Of a DNA stretch of 64,000 nt, positions 17,756 through 25,656 are shown in pieces. The notes under the pieces are model-generated. The model saw only the letters and a list, made by a program, of their open reading frames with translations. It ran no database searches and had not been told where the DNA came from. Location: NCBI GenBank assembly GCA_963770485.1, contig CAVYPX010000016.1, positions 558,001 to 622,000 of the forward strand. The letters are read 5' to 3'. Position numbers and translations under genes: made by a program. Source of the stretch: CAVVEC01 sp963770485 (GTDB lineage Bacteria > Acidobacteriota > Terriglobia > Terriglobales > Acidobacteriaceae). Each line of letters begins with the position of its first letter. Positions within the stretch are counted from its first letter, which is position 1.

Positions 17756-18801
17756 CGCAGCATTTTCTCGATAAAAGTGGCAGCAATCCTCGGATCACTG
17801 CCGTATTGGAGGTTGTAGACCGGCATTCCGGCAAGAGCGATTAACGCTGCGGCGACTTGTGCGTCAAATCGGGTGTCTTCGTTGAAAAGCATGCAGTCGC
17901 GCAGTCTGGAAACCGCATCTTCTCGAGCAATCTCTCTTAGCTGTGGTTTGCGCGTGGTCCCCCGGTCCAGGAGAATGCAGCAAACCGGGATGACCGGTCG
18001 TGCTCGGCGCGGCTGCAACGGACTCTTATCGAAGTAGTAAAATGAAAGATCGGCGTATGAGGAGCGACGTGCGGACTCCCGCAATTCTGGCAGGAAATGC
18101 AGTGTTTCTGGCCGGAAGACAGCGGGAAAGGGATCTCCCCACACGCGCAGAAGGCCGCTACGCATATCCAGGAATACGACCTGATCCGCCTGAAACTCCA
18201 TACCCAGTTTGGCCGCAAGATAGCTGGCGGTAGTTTTGCCAGAATTCGGCGGCCCAAATATTACAACCCCGCGATCTTTGTGGCCGACGCATCCCGCCGA
18301 GAGGGCAGTCAGACCCAGACTCGCGGCGGTCATGCAGAATAGGATGTCCAGTGGGGGGCGGTGTTTGAACCGGGGCTCGCCTTCGACAAACTGCTCAGCA
18401 AGGAAACCTATCGCCTCGCGTCTCTCCAGGTCGACCGCCAGGAAGCCCCTCTGTCCGATATTGACGTAGCGAAGCCCAAGATCGGAAAACGCGGCGAGCG
18501 GCACGGCTGTAGATTGGACTTGCGGATCACGTTCGCACACTACCCGCCAAAGAAACTCAGGCAGTCCCGTTGTCGCTTGTTGATGATGCTCGAAAAATTT
18601 CAGTGTAAGTTCGAGCACGTCCGGATTGTTCGTCTCCAGGCGTACGGTTCTTTGCATCAGTTGCAGGTCGATGGCATGAGGAGTGGAGGTGAAACGGCGC
18701 AGCGGATCGGGGCGCTTCCTCTCACTATCGACCTCGCAAGAGAAGAGGCGAGACTGCCCTGTCGATTTAGGCAGCGGGCCGTTCTCCGCAGTGCGTTCCA
18801 T
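17752..18801 (-). CDS. HPr-kinase-like P-loop protein
   Basis: A 349-residue protein with a Walker A motif GPPNSGKTT at about 183-191 in the context of the HPr kinase C-terminal fold, preceded by a conserved N-terminal region with no HPr-kinase hexamer domain. It is related to the HprK-related kinases found with nucleotidyltransferases and PqqD-like proteins, whose targets are unknown. The ATG at 18801, 22 bp after the upstream stop, is preferred; a longer frame (to 18882) would overlap the neighbour by about 60 bp. It is the second of two tandem paralogues and is coupled to an ICMT-like gene. Confidence 0.75.
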   Translation of the reverse strand: MERTAENGPLPKSTGQSRLFSCEVDSERKRPDPLRRFTSTPHAIDLQLMQRTVRLETNNPDVLELTLKFFEHHQQATTGLPEFLWRVVCERDPQVQSTAVPLAAFSDLGLRYVNIGQRGFLAVDLERREAIGFLAEQFVEGEPRFKHRPPLDILFCMTAASLGLTALSAGCVGHKDRGVVIFGPPNSGKTTASYLAAKLGMEFQADQVVFLDMRSGLLRVWGDPFPAVFRPETLHFLPELRESARRSSYADLSFYYFDKSPLQPRRARPVIPVCCILLDRGTTRKPQLREIAREDAVSRLRDCMLFNEDTRFDAQVAAALIALAGMPVYNLQYGSDPRIAATFIEKMLR

Positions 18802-18823
18802 GGTTCGGCCTGACGATCGGCAT

Positions 18824-19840
18824 TCAGAACTGTTCAAAGCAATCCGCCAACTGCTCAGCTGTAACCTGCGGGCGCCCGCCATACTGTAAGCGCCAGCAGG
18901 GAAGTGTTACCAGCTTGACGACTGTGTCCGCCTGTTTTTGAACTGCCTCAGGAGCTTCCGCCATCAAGTCCTGTTCGATGCGAGACCCAGCCTCGCTGGG
19001 GGGCATCCGGGTCACGCGGAACCCAGGGCTCTTTTGTCTTTCGAGAAAGACAAGCAGTCGCGGTTCACAACCCCCGATACTCCCACCGAATCGCCGGTTC
19101 GGTTCGAAACGAAAAACCAGCTCGCCGTTCTGAACATCCCTTGGTTCCTGGTTACGAAACTCCTCAAACCATGCTCCCGCCTCACGCCTGAGCTTTAGCG
19201 GCCTGGGCATTCCCCAAGCTAATAACTCCCCCTGCTGCAGCGAACAGAATGTCCGATCATCGGAAAGAAATCTGAATCCTGCCTCAGCCAGTGCCATGGC
19301 GAGCGTCGATTTGCCAGAACGAGATGGCCCAATCAAAATCAGGCCGCGGTGACCTTTGGCAACGCAGGAGGCGTGCAGTTCGACAAATCCGACTGATCCG
19401 GCTAAGACGGACAGAAGCATGGGAAAGATCACGGTCTTCCAATAGTCGCCATCTGCTGCCATCTCTCGACAAAATCGGCCGATAACGCGCCGAGTACGAA
19501 GATCGATAAGCGCCGAACTGCCAGTTTCAAAACCGGCAAACACAAGATGGTCCAAGCCCCGAACGTAGGGCTGTGGCCTCGGTGTCTGGCTGGCGGCGTC
19601 CGCGTCTACCCAAAACCTCATGCGCAGTTCGGTCGGAATTCCCGGCTCTTCGTTCGGAACAAAACTCTCACGCGCCGCTTCGAGAATGGATTCGGAATTG
19701 GTGCTTATTTCGCAGCCTCTACCGCCCACAAGGAACAACTCATGAAGGGGCGTCTGCGCCTCCTTGTGCAAGAAGTCGCCAGAACACGTCCCGGCACTGG
19801 CAGTTCTGCTCAATGCTGTTCGAATGCCTTTGCAGCCCAC
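18824..19840 (-). CDS. HPr-kinase-like P-loop protein
   Basis: A 338-residue paralogue of the next gene. Walker A is GPSRSGKST at 171-179, preceded by a ValGluLeuHisAla strand and followed by FLSDDRTF, a plausible Walker B/catalytic acid region. The annotated start is a GTG. The first ~30 residues look poorly conserved, so the true start may be further in. No HPr or PTS gene is in the window, so a carbohydrate-catabolite role is unlikely; a role in envelope or natural-product biosynthesis is inferred from the neighbours. Confidence 0.75.
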   Translation of the reverse strand: MGCKGIRTALSRTASAGTCSGDFLHKEAQTPLHELFLVGGRGCEISTNSESILEAARESFVPNEEPGIPTELRMRFWVDADAASQTPRPQPYVRGLDHLVFAGFETGSSALIDLRTRRVIGRFCREMAADGDYWKTVIFPMLLSVLAGSVGFVELHASCVAKGHRGLILIGPSRSGKSTLAMALAEAGFRFLSDDRTFCSLQQGELLAWGMPRPLKLRREAGAWFEEFRNQEPRDVQNGELVFRFEPNRRFGGSIGGCEPRLLVFLERQKSPGFRVTRMPPSEAGSRIEQDLMAEAPEAVQKQADTVVKLVTLPCWRLQYGGRPQVTAEQLADCFEQF

Positions 19841-19950
19841 TCACTTCGGGCTTGCGGAGTTGGCATAAGCCATGCCGATGGCGAACACGCGCTCATAAAC
19901 CGCTCGCCAAATTGGCAACACATTGTAACAAGGCGTGGCGGATGACATTG

Positions 19951-20018
19951 TTCGGGCTCTGGCTTCACGTTCCGCTGAATTCCTGCTTGACCCAGCTTTA
20001 CGCAGTCCAGAGCCCGAA
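19951..20018. repeat. 12-bp perfect inverted repeat
   Basis: TTCGGGCTCTGG (19951-19962) is repeated as its reverse complement CCAGAGCCCGAA (20007-20018), separated by 44 bp. It begins 20 bp beyond the stop of the TIGR03118 gene on the minus strand. It could fold as a terminator-like or mRNA-stabilising hairpin, but no U-tract follows on either strand. Confidence 0.4.
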
Positions 20019-20038
20019 TTCTTACGCAGCAGTGGCCG

Positions 20039-21058
20039 CTACTTAAAGTTGATCACGCCGAACAGGCCGTCCGCGTAGCCGTTCGGACCCGCGGTGAAAA
20101 ACAGCTGATTCGACTTGCCGTTCTGCCCTCCGCCTTCACCAAATGCCAGCCCCCACAGACCGTTGATGCTGATCACTTTCTTGTTGGTACCCTTGAGCTG
20201 GGTCATGAATTTTCCGGTCTTGGCATTGAACGCATTGATCCGCCCATCCGCGAGGTTCCCTACCAGCACGGCGTTGCTCGCCGGGCCGAAATTCTTGGGT
20301 GCCAGCGCCAGTCCCCATGGTGCCTTGAGGTGGCTATCCTTGGTGAGATTCTTAATGAAGTTACCGGCCGTGTCGAAGATGTCCACGGCGCCCTTGCTGA
20401 AAGAGCCGTCGACAAAGGCTACATACAGCTGGCCGTTGAGGTTCTGAACGTTATAGACAGACATGCCTGTCAGGTTACTGTCGGTGAAAGAACCCGCAGC
20501 GTTGAACTTTCCATCGTAAATCTCGACTTTATTGGCGGCATTGTTCGCGGCATAAATGAAGTTGGCGCCATTGCTCTGACCGATCGCCAAGCCAGTGTAC
20601 GAAGCGCCGGAGCCTGAGTTATCGACCGCAATCGCAGCGTTCGATCCCAAGAACGAGCTCCAGCCAGTGATGGTGCCGTCCAATCCGTCGAAAAGGAACG
20701 TCGCTGCCCAGCCCTTGACCACAAAGTCCCCACTGCTGTTGTAAACCTGGCCAGTGGGAGTGCCTTGTTTGTTGTTGGCTCCGGGAATGGTCACCGATCC
20801 ATCCTTGGCGCCAGTGCCGGAATAGAACGTGGACAGGCCTGTGCCCTCGTCACTGATCCAGAACGGACCGCCGGAGGCAAACGAAAGTCCCCATGCATTG
20901 ACCAGGCTGCTGTCCTGATGTTTCGCCTTGCCGGCCTGGTTCGACACCAGGTTGGTTATTTTGTACTGAGCCGCAGCTGGGCTGGCAATCAGCCCCAGCA
21001 CGACCACGAGGGAAGCGAGGAAAACGAGTGTGCGACTCGAACGCGGTTGAAACATCAT
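20039..21058 (-). CDS. TIGR03118-family secreted beta-propeller protein
   Basis: A 339-residue protein with a signal peptide (cleavage near ASPAAAQ, residue 31) and repeated blades rich in NAWGLSF, PFWISDEGTG and GLWGLAFG motifs. This is the pattern of the TIGR03118 family, secreted proteins of unknown function frequent in Acidobacteria and some proteobacteria. An AAGGAGAA ribosome binding site lies upstream of the paired ATGs at 21055 and 21058. Expected location is periplasm or outside the cell. It is a single gene with its own upstream region. Confidence 0.88.
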   Translation of the reverse strand: MMFQPRSSRTLVFLASLVVVLGLIASPAAAQYKITNLVSNQAGKAKHQDSSLVNAWGLSFASGGPFWISDEGTGLSTFYSGTGAKDGSVTIPGANNKQGTPTGQVYNSSGDFVVKGWAATFLFDGLDGTITGWSSFLGSNAAIAVDNSGSGASYTGLAIGQSNGANFIYAANNAANKVEIYDGKFNAAGSFTDSNLTGMSVYNVQNLNGQLYVAFVDGSFSKGAVDIFDTAGNFIKNLTKDSHLKAPWGLALAPKNFGPASNAVLVGNLADGRINAFNAKTGKFMTQLKGTNKKVISINGLWGLAFGEGGGQNGKSNQLFFTAGPNGYADGLFGVINFK

Positions 21059-21620
21059 GATTCTTCTCCTTAGGGTTTTCTGAAATTAATGAGAGTGGCT
21101 GACGCGGCGGCATGCTGAACTCGAGCCGGATTCCAACGAGATCATCCGCTCACGCCGTGTCAGTCGCATTCTGGCGGTTCCGAGCCAGCCGTATGTCAAG
21201 AACTTGTCTCCGATTTGTAAATTCTTACACAGCTTGTTTTCTCGAAAAAATGTTGGTATTTACCGGCCTCCGGTCAAAATGCCTACGGCAAAGCCGGTTC
21301 CCCGCCACCTAGGTTTCTCGAGCGGAACGCCGAAAGCCGCTACCCGCCTGCATTTTCCTGAAAAAACCGGAAACACAGTCTACCGCGAAATTACGTCGCC
21401 TGGGCAAGAACTTCAAAACTCTTAGAGCGTCTCGGCACCCGATGATGCCGATCAAGCGGCGAGCGGGTCTGCGCATTATGAGAGGATCAACACGAGCGCC
21501 CGCACCGTCGCTACCTCAACCGGGAACCACGTGCGTGCGAGATCATTCATAGCCACCATCCTGCCGGCGCAAAACCAAAGCACGGCTCGGCCCTTGTCCA
21601 ACTCACTCACGCTCATGCTC
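21059..21620. other. Gene-free 560-bp region upstream of TIGR03118 gene
   Basis: No frame here looks like a real gene. It must contain the leftward promoter of the TIGR03118 gene. It includes the phased TGTCAA-like repeats at 21194-21221 listed separately. The tRNA-Leu begins beyond its right edge. Nothing else recognisable was seen. Confidence 0.5.
21194..21221 (+). promoter_or_regulatory. Phased TGTCAA/TGTCTC/TGTAAA repeats
   Basis: TGTCAA (21194), TGTCTC (21205) and TGTAAA (21216) are three degenerate copies at an exact 11-bp period, the same geometry as the perfect array at 6544-6571. It lies 136 bp upstream of the TIGR03118 gene. If both arrays are real they could be sites for one OmpR/PhoB-type regulator. 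Degeneracy makes this weaker than the first array. Confidence 0.35.
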
Positions 21621-21709
21621 TGGTGCCCGGGACCGGAATCGAACCGGTACGGAGCTTTCGCCCCTCGGGATTTTAAGTCCCGTGCGTCTGCCAGTTTCGC
21701 CACCCGGGC
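21621..21709 (-). tRNA. tRNA-Leu (anticodon UAA)
   Basis: On the minus strand a GCCCGGG acceptor strand pairs with CCCGGGC. A D-arm, an anticodon stem CGGGA/TCCCG enclosing loop CTTAAAA (anticodon TAA), a long class II variable arm and a TTCGATTCC T-loop follow in order. The 3' CCA is encoded (21621-21623). The length of 89 nt and the long variable arm fit tRNA-Leu. An apparent reading frame across it is an artefact. Confidence 0.96.
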
Positions 21710-22002
21710 AACTGGTTACAGCACCTGATTCTACAGCAGTTACTCTACCGCGACTGGACCGCACTCAGCATTGTTTTCTCTGGCGCTACAGGCCAGGCGA
21801 ACTGCTAACGCCAGAGTAGTGTTCAAGCTGAACCGTCTACAACCACGGGATTCGCGGGTGGGCCCTACCGCCCACTCAGCGTCAGTTATCGGCACATACC
21901 GAAACGCCAACGGCCGCATGACGATAATGGGTCCACGAGACTTCGGTTTTTGTCTTCTTGCTGTCCTAATCGAGCAGAGTCTTGCTCGCTGGGTGGGCGC
22001 CA

Positions 22003-23163
22003 CTAGCGCCGCATGGCCGGACAAATGCCGCCGGAGGCCGGCAGCGGTAGGGGACTGCCTCCTGCCGTAAGCGCGCCCGACCCGGGATCAAACCGATAGA
22101 CGTGTACGCTATCATCGCTGGCGAGGATCGCGTAAACCAGCGTTCCGTCGGGACTGAAAGAGAAGCCCGGAGTTTCGGCGGTAAAGGGAATAGAACCGCC
22201 AGTGTCGGCAACCCGGTGCGCTGCGACGTTGATGCCAGACACGTGAACCAGTTGCGTCTTTGGATCGGTCAAGAACAGATAATGCCCGGAGGGATCAAGC
22301 TGCACATTCGTCGCCGTCTCGCAGACACTGAGCATTGCGCTCGTGCAGTGGATAACCGGCCGGCGCGGACTGGGTACATTGGGAAAAACGTTCAGGTAAC
22401 CGGATGAACTGGACGGCCTGTAGTCGTCAATCATCAGTTTATTTCCGATCACAGGTTCGCCCCAGTGGCGGCCTGGGGCATAAAGTCCCACGTCAGAACC
22501 CAACCTGCCAGTGTGCAGATTCACGGGACGTTCCCGGTACACGGCTCCCTGCGTGCCATAAAGGCTGAGGTAAAGTTTGCTGCCATCTGCGCTCAACCCA
22601 TATAGAGAGGCTGGCCAGAAGTTGTCTGGCCCATAAATCCCTTGAATTTGGGGGTCTTCGCTGAGTACACCTGTTGCGGAGTTCACATGAAACAAGCGAA
22701 TTTTAGACGTGTACAAGCCGTTAGAATTGGTTACTTCCATCATATAGGCGAAACGCCGGCTGCGATGAATGTTGAACTGGTAGAGCGAGGAAACATCGAG
22801 GGTTTGAGCTGCCGGTAGATGTGGCACGCCTGACGAATCTGTCTCGAACACTGAAAGGTGTTCCTGGCCTTGCGCGTCGGACCACAACACATACAGGAAG
22901 TGATCATCTGGCGAGGGCTCAAACTGCATTAGGGATAGCGGCGGTATCAGGCTGACTGGCGTTCCAACAGGTGTGAAAGTCAAGGCGTTCGGATCGACGC
23001 TGTACGTAGCTACTGTTCCATTGCTAAGTACGTAAAGAAGCTGCGGACCTTGGTTTGCGGAAGATGGCGACTGACCGTTATTACTGCCAGATCCCCCACA
23101 CGAAACCAGCACTGATGCAGCGAACAAGAGGAACACGAGAAAAGCTAGCCGTCGGACGCCCAT
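22003..23163 (-). CDS. Lactonase-like beta-propeller lipoprotein
   Basis: A 386-residue lipoprotein. The signal sequence ends in a lipobox (SVLVSC, Cys22), followed by a GGSGSNNG linker. The rest shows seven-bladed propeller repeats of the YncE / 6-phosphogluconolactonase-like type, such as LLYVLSNGTVATYSV, FLYVLWSD, SADGSKLYLSL, PSGHYLFLTD and SPDGTLVYAI. Family members are usually extracytoplasmic and of unknown role in Acidobacteria. It is divergent from the LuxR-type regulator gene, sharing about 265 bp. Confidence 0.8.
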   Translation of the reverse strand: MGVRRLAFLVFLLFAASVLVSCGGSGSNNGQSPSSANQGPQLLYVLSNGTVATYSVDPNALTFTPVGTPVSLIPPLSLMQFEPSPDDHFLYVLWSDAQGQEHLSVFETDSSGVPHLPAAQTLDVSSLYQFNIHRSRRFAYMMEVTNSNGLYTSKIRLFHVNSATGVLSEDPQIQGIYGPDNFWPASLYGLSADGSKLYLSLYGTQGAVYRERPVNLHTGRLGSDVGLYAPGRHWGEPVIGNKLMIDDYRPSSSSGYLNVFPNVPSPRRPVIHCTSAMLSVCETATNVQLDPSGHYLFLTDPKTQLVHVSGINVAAHRVADTGGSIPFTAETPGFSFSPDGTLVYAILASDDSVHVYRFDPGSGALTAGGSPLPLPASGGICPAMRR

Positions 23164-23428
23164 AAGATCCCCAAGACCGATTAATCTTAACGGGGCACTT
23201 CGATGTCACGTCTTATGATGGCTGTTGCCGTCGTGCGGATCAAGTCTTTTCTTTGTTGCACTGGTAGAGTGGCGCTCCTTGTGTACCATCTCGGCAATTT
23301 CTTGACATCATCCCCCTCGCATTTTGCGCAGAAACCATATATCCTTGGTGCAACCAAAGGGCTTTTGTTTATAGAGCACGTAGAAACATCGCGTGGGGGG
23401 GGCACATGCGAGGTCCCAGAGGTCTGTT

Positions 23429-24097
23429 ATGTCTATTGGAGTGGAAACTGTTCAGGTCTTCATCTTGGCCGAGAACCGGCTTTTGCGGGAAGCGCTTGCA
23501 CGGATTCTCAGCAAGAAGAGCGACATTCGCGTGGTCGGAGCGTCTCCGTTTTCGCCCAGTGTAGTGCGGGATATCCGGGCTACCGCTCCGGATGTGCTGC
23601 TCTCGGACTCGGCTGCGGTTGCGTTATCGGAATTGCAGCTGGTTTCCGAGGTGCGCGCGGCCGTCCCTGGTCTGAAAGTGGTCATGATTGGCATGGACGC
23701 GGACCAGGCGACATTCCTACGCGCCGTGCGGGACGGGGTCGTCGGCTATGTGCTCAAGGATGCCTCCGCCATGGAGGTAGCCTCTGCGGTTCGTTCCGTG
23801 GCTAGCGACGAAGCCGTATGCCCACCGACTCTCTGCCGGACGTTGTTTGAACAAGTATCAAAGCAGGTTGCCCACCCGGCCAGTTTTGCCATCCGACACA
23901 ACCTCGGCCTCACCCGCAGGGAACAGCAGTTGGTCCAGATGATTAGCCGCGGACTCACCAACAAAGAAATTGCGGCACAACTGAATCTTTCGGAGCAAAC
24001 CATCAAGAACCACATTCATCGGATGTTGCGTAAACTCGGCGCCAGCGACCGGCTCGGTGCAGTGGAGCTCTGCCGGATGCCCGGAGCTGTGGCTTGA
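23429..24097 (+). CDS. LuxR/NarL-type response regulator with altered receiver
   Basis: A 222-residue regulator: receiver domain (about 8-120) and LuxR-type HTH (about 150-215, LTRREQQLVQMISRGLTNKEIA). In the receiver the usual acidic pair is Ala14-Glu15 and the switch Ser/Thr is Gly. The candidate phosphoacceptor Asp60 and the lysine in GYVLKDAS remain. Phosphorylation may therefore be weak or absent. The ATG at 23429 is used (AGAGGT upstream); a longer frame from 23393 lacks a better site. It stands ahead of the exopolysaccharide locus and is its most likely local regulator. Confidence 0.85.
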   Translation: MSIGVETVQVFILAENRLLREALARILSKKSDIRVVGASPFSPSVVRDIRATAPDVLLSDSAAVALSELQLVSEVRAAVPGLKVVMIGMDADQATFLRAVRDGVVGYVLKDASAMEVASAVRSVASDEAVCPPTLCRTLFEQVSKQVAHPASFAIRHNLGLTRREQQLVQMISRGLTNKEIAAQLNLSEQTIKNHIHRMLRKLGASDRLGAVELCRMPGAVA

Positions 24098-24268
24098 TCC
24101 GGCGCCGCGCCGTTCACTCAATATTAGTACTTTTTGGGTACTGATCGTTGCATGGCCGCACGAGGTTTTCGCAGTTTGACAGCCTTGCTTGGTACTGTCT
24201 GGCTGAATCGGATTTGAATCTTACTTTTTTCCCAAGAACAAGAGACACTGCACGGCACGGAGAGGATC

Positions 24269-24658
24269 GTGCAAAAAATCAGAGTGGTAGTTGCTAACCG
24301 GCCGCGGCTAATGAAGGATTTGGTCCTCGAAACCATCGGGGACCAACCGGACATCGAAGTCGTCGGCGAGACCCAGGACGAGGCCGAGATCACCGAACTG
24401 GTTGAGCGCACCCGTCCGGACTGCCTCATTATCGCGTTGGAGGAGCCCGAGGTCCGGCCAGGATTGAGCGGCTTTTTGCTGGGACGCTACCCGCAGATGA
24501 AGATTCTTGCCCTTGCTGCAGAACGTAATAGCGGGGTTTTTTATTGGGCTTTTGTTGATATTCGCTCCCAGCGTGTGGAATCCTCCGAGCAAGGGATCCT
24601 CAGTGTGTTGCGCAATAGGCCGGAGTTGGTGGCGTCCGCTAATGCGTGTCGCCAATAG
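24269..24658 (+). CDS. Stand-alone pseudo-receiver protein
   Basis: A 129-residue protein shaped like a receiver domain (IRVVVANRPRLMKDL; IEVVGET; PDCLIIALEEPE; MKILALAAE) with no output domain. All phosphorylation landmarks are lost: the acidic pair is Ala-Asn, the phosphoacceptor position is Ala, and the final strand lacks the lysine. The GTG at 24269 has a GGAGAGG site upstream. It lies between the LuxR-type regulator and the antiterminator and may act by protein-protein contact. The function is inferred. Confidence 0.7.
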   Translation: MQKIRVVVANRPRLMKDLVLETIGDQPDIEVVGETQDEAEITELVERTRPDCLIIALEEPEVRPGLSGFLLGRYPQMKILALAAERNSGVFYWAFVDIRSQRVESSEQGILSVLRNRPELVASANACRQ

Positions 24659-24967
24659 AGTCATGCCTGCGCCAGGAAGAGCCAAGGGCTTGGCTAGCCG
24701 AAAGACGGTTCTGGGTCGCGGAGTGGCGAGCCGCAAGAATTGCTCTGCGCGACTTCGTGCGTCGAGAAGGGTTTGCAGAAGCACTAGTCGCGCAGCGTGA
24801 TTGACCCGCGCTCGGGACAACCTCGTCGCGCGAATGATGGTAGGGGATGGTGAAGTAGTTCAACTTAAACGGGTTAGCTCACAGACGCCCTGTAAGTGAG
24901 GGGGCGAAGCTGTAGAATCAGAGCGGTCCGCTCAGGAGACGGACACTATGTGCGAGGCTAGCCTCCC
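24659..24967. other. Leader region upstream of the antiterminator gene
   Basis: About 310 bp without a credible gene, presumably the 5' leader of the exopolysaccharide operon. It holds GAGCGG-T-CCGCTC (24921-24933), a short inverted repeat, and the 12-bp palindrome GAGGCTAGCCTC (24954-24965) directly before the ATG at 24968. No strong promoter hexamer pair was found, and no ops/JUMPstart-like GGCGGTAG element is present here. Confidence 0.45.
24954..24965 (+). promoter_or_regulatory. Palindrome overlapping ribosome binding site of antiterminator gene
   Basis: GAGGCTAGCCTC is a perfect 12-bp palindrome ending 2 bp before the start codon. Its left arm GAGG is the only Shine-Dalgarno-like sequence (spacing 10). 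Folding GAGG onto CCTC with a CTAG loop would hide it. Regulatory meaning is inferred. Confidence 0.3.
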
Positions 24968-25534
24968 ATGGACTCATTAGATGCGCCGAGGACAGGAGAA
25001 ACGAACCGTATTTCTGCGCTCGAATTCCCGTCCGATTACTTGCAGGCGCGGTGGTATGCTGCCCACACCAGTCCCCGGCATGAGAAGAAAGTCGCCCAAC
25101 AGATGGTAGGAAGTCGAATTCAACACTTTCTACCCCTTTACCGATCGGTGCGGCGCTGGAAGGACCGCCGCAAGCAACTGGACCTGCCACTGTTTCCCGG
25201 TTACATCTTCGTACGTTTCGCTCTGAAGGATCGTTTGCAGGTGCTGCAACTTCCCGGGGTGGTACAACTCGTGAGTTTCAGTGGCAAGCCTGCCCCTCTT
25301 CCCGACGCCGAGATTGAATCTCTCCGCAACGGACTGGCGGGTAATTTACGGGTTGAGCCCCATCCCTATTTGCAAGTCGGGAAACAGGTGCGAGTTCATA
25401 GCGGGCCCATGGCGGGGATGGAAGGCATTCTGGTTCGCCGCAAGGAAAAATTTCGCGTGGTGCTGTCTATTCATTTGATCAAGCGTTCCGTTGCGGTCGA
25501 AGTCGATGAGAGTGAAGTCGAACCAGTTCGCTGA
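24968..25534 (+). CDS. UpxY/RfaH-like NusG-family transcription antiterminator
   Basis: A 188-residue NusG paralogue. The NGN domain spans about 28-125 (RWYAAHTSPRHEKKV, LFPGYIFVRF) and a KOW-type motif lies near 135-160 (GKQVRVHSGPMAGMEG). Specialised members of this family (UpxY, RfaH) ride RNA polymerase and allow transcription of long polysaccharide operons past internal terminators. It is the first gene of the exopolysaccharide locus, 122 bp before the SLBB gene, the usual position for such a regulator. Confidence 0.88.
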   Translation: MDSLDAPRTGETNRISALEFPSDYLQARWYAAHTSPRHEKKVAQQMVGSRIQHFLPLYRSVRRWKDRRKQLDLPLFPGYIFVRFALKDRLQVLQLPGVVQLVSFSGKPAPLPDAEIESLRNGLAGNLRVEPHPYLQVGKQVRVHSGPMAGMEGILVRRKEKFRVVLSIHLIKRSVAVEVDESEVEPVR

Positions 25535-25656
25535 AACGCATTTCGTGGGTACCGGTCCATCCTGCCGGGAACTCCACGCGTTCTGGTCTTAACTCTAAAG
25601 ATTTCCGCAATCTTGATTTTGGCTTCGCCGATTCTTACGTCCCAGTCGAGGTTCCA

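Noticed and set aside
21476..21703. 75-codon frame on the minus strand (MAKLADARDLKSR...)
   Set aside because: It is a translation of the tRNA-Leu gene, a well-known artefact.
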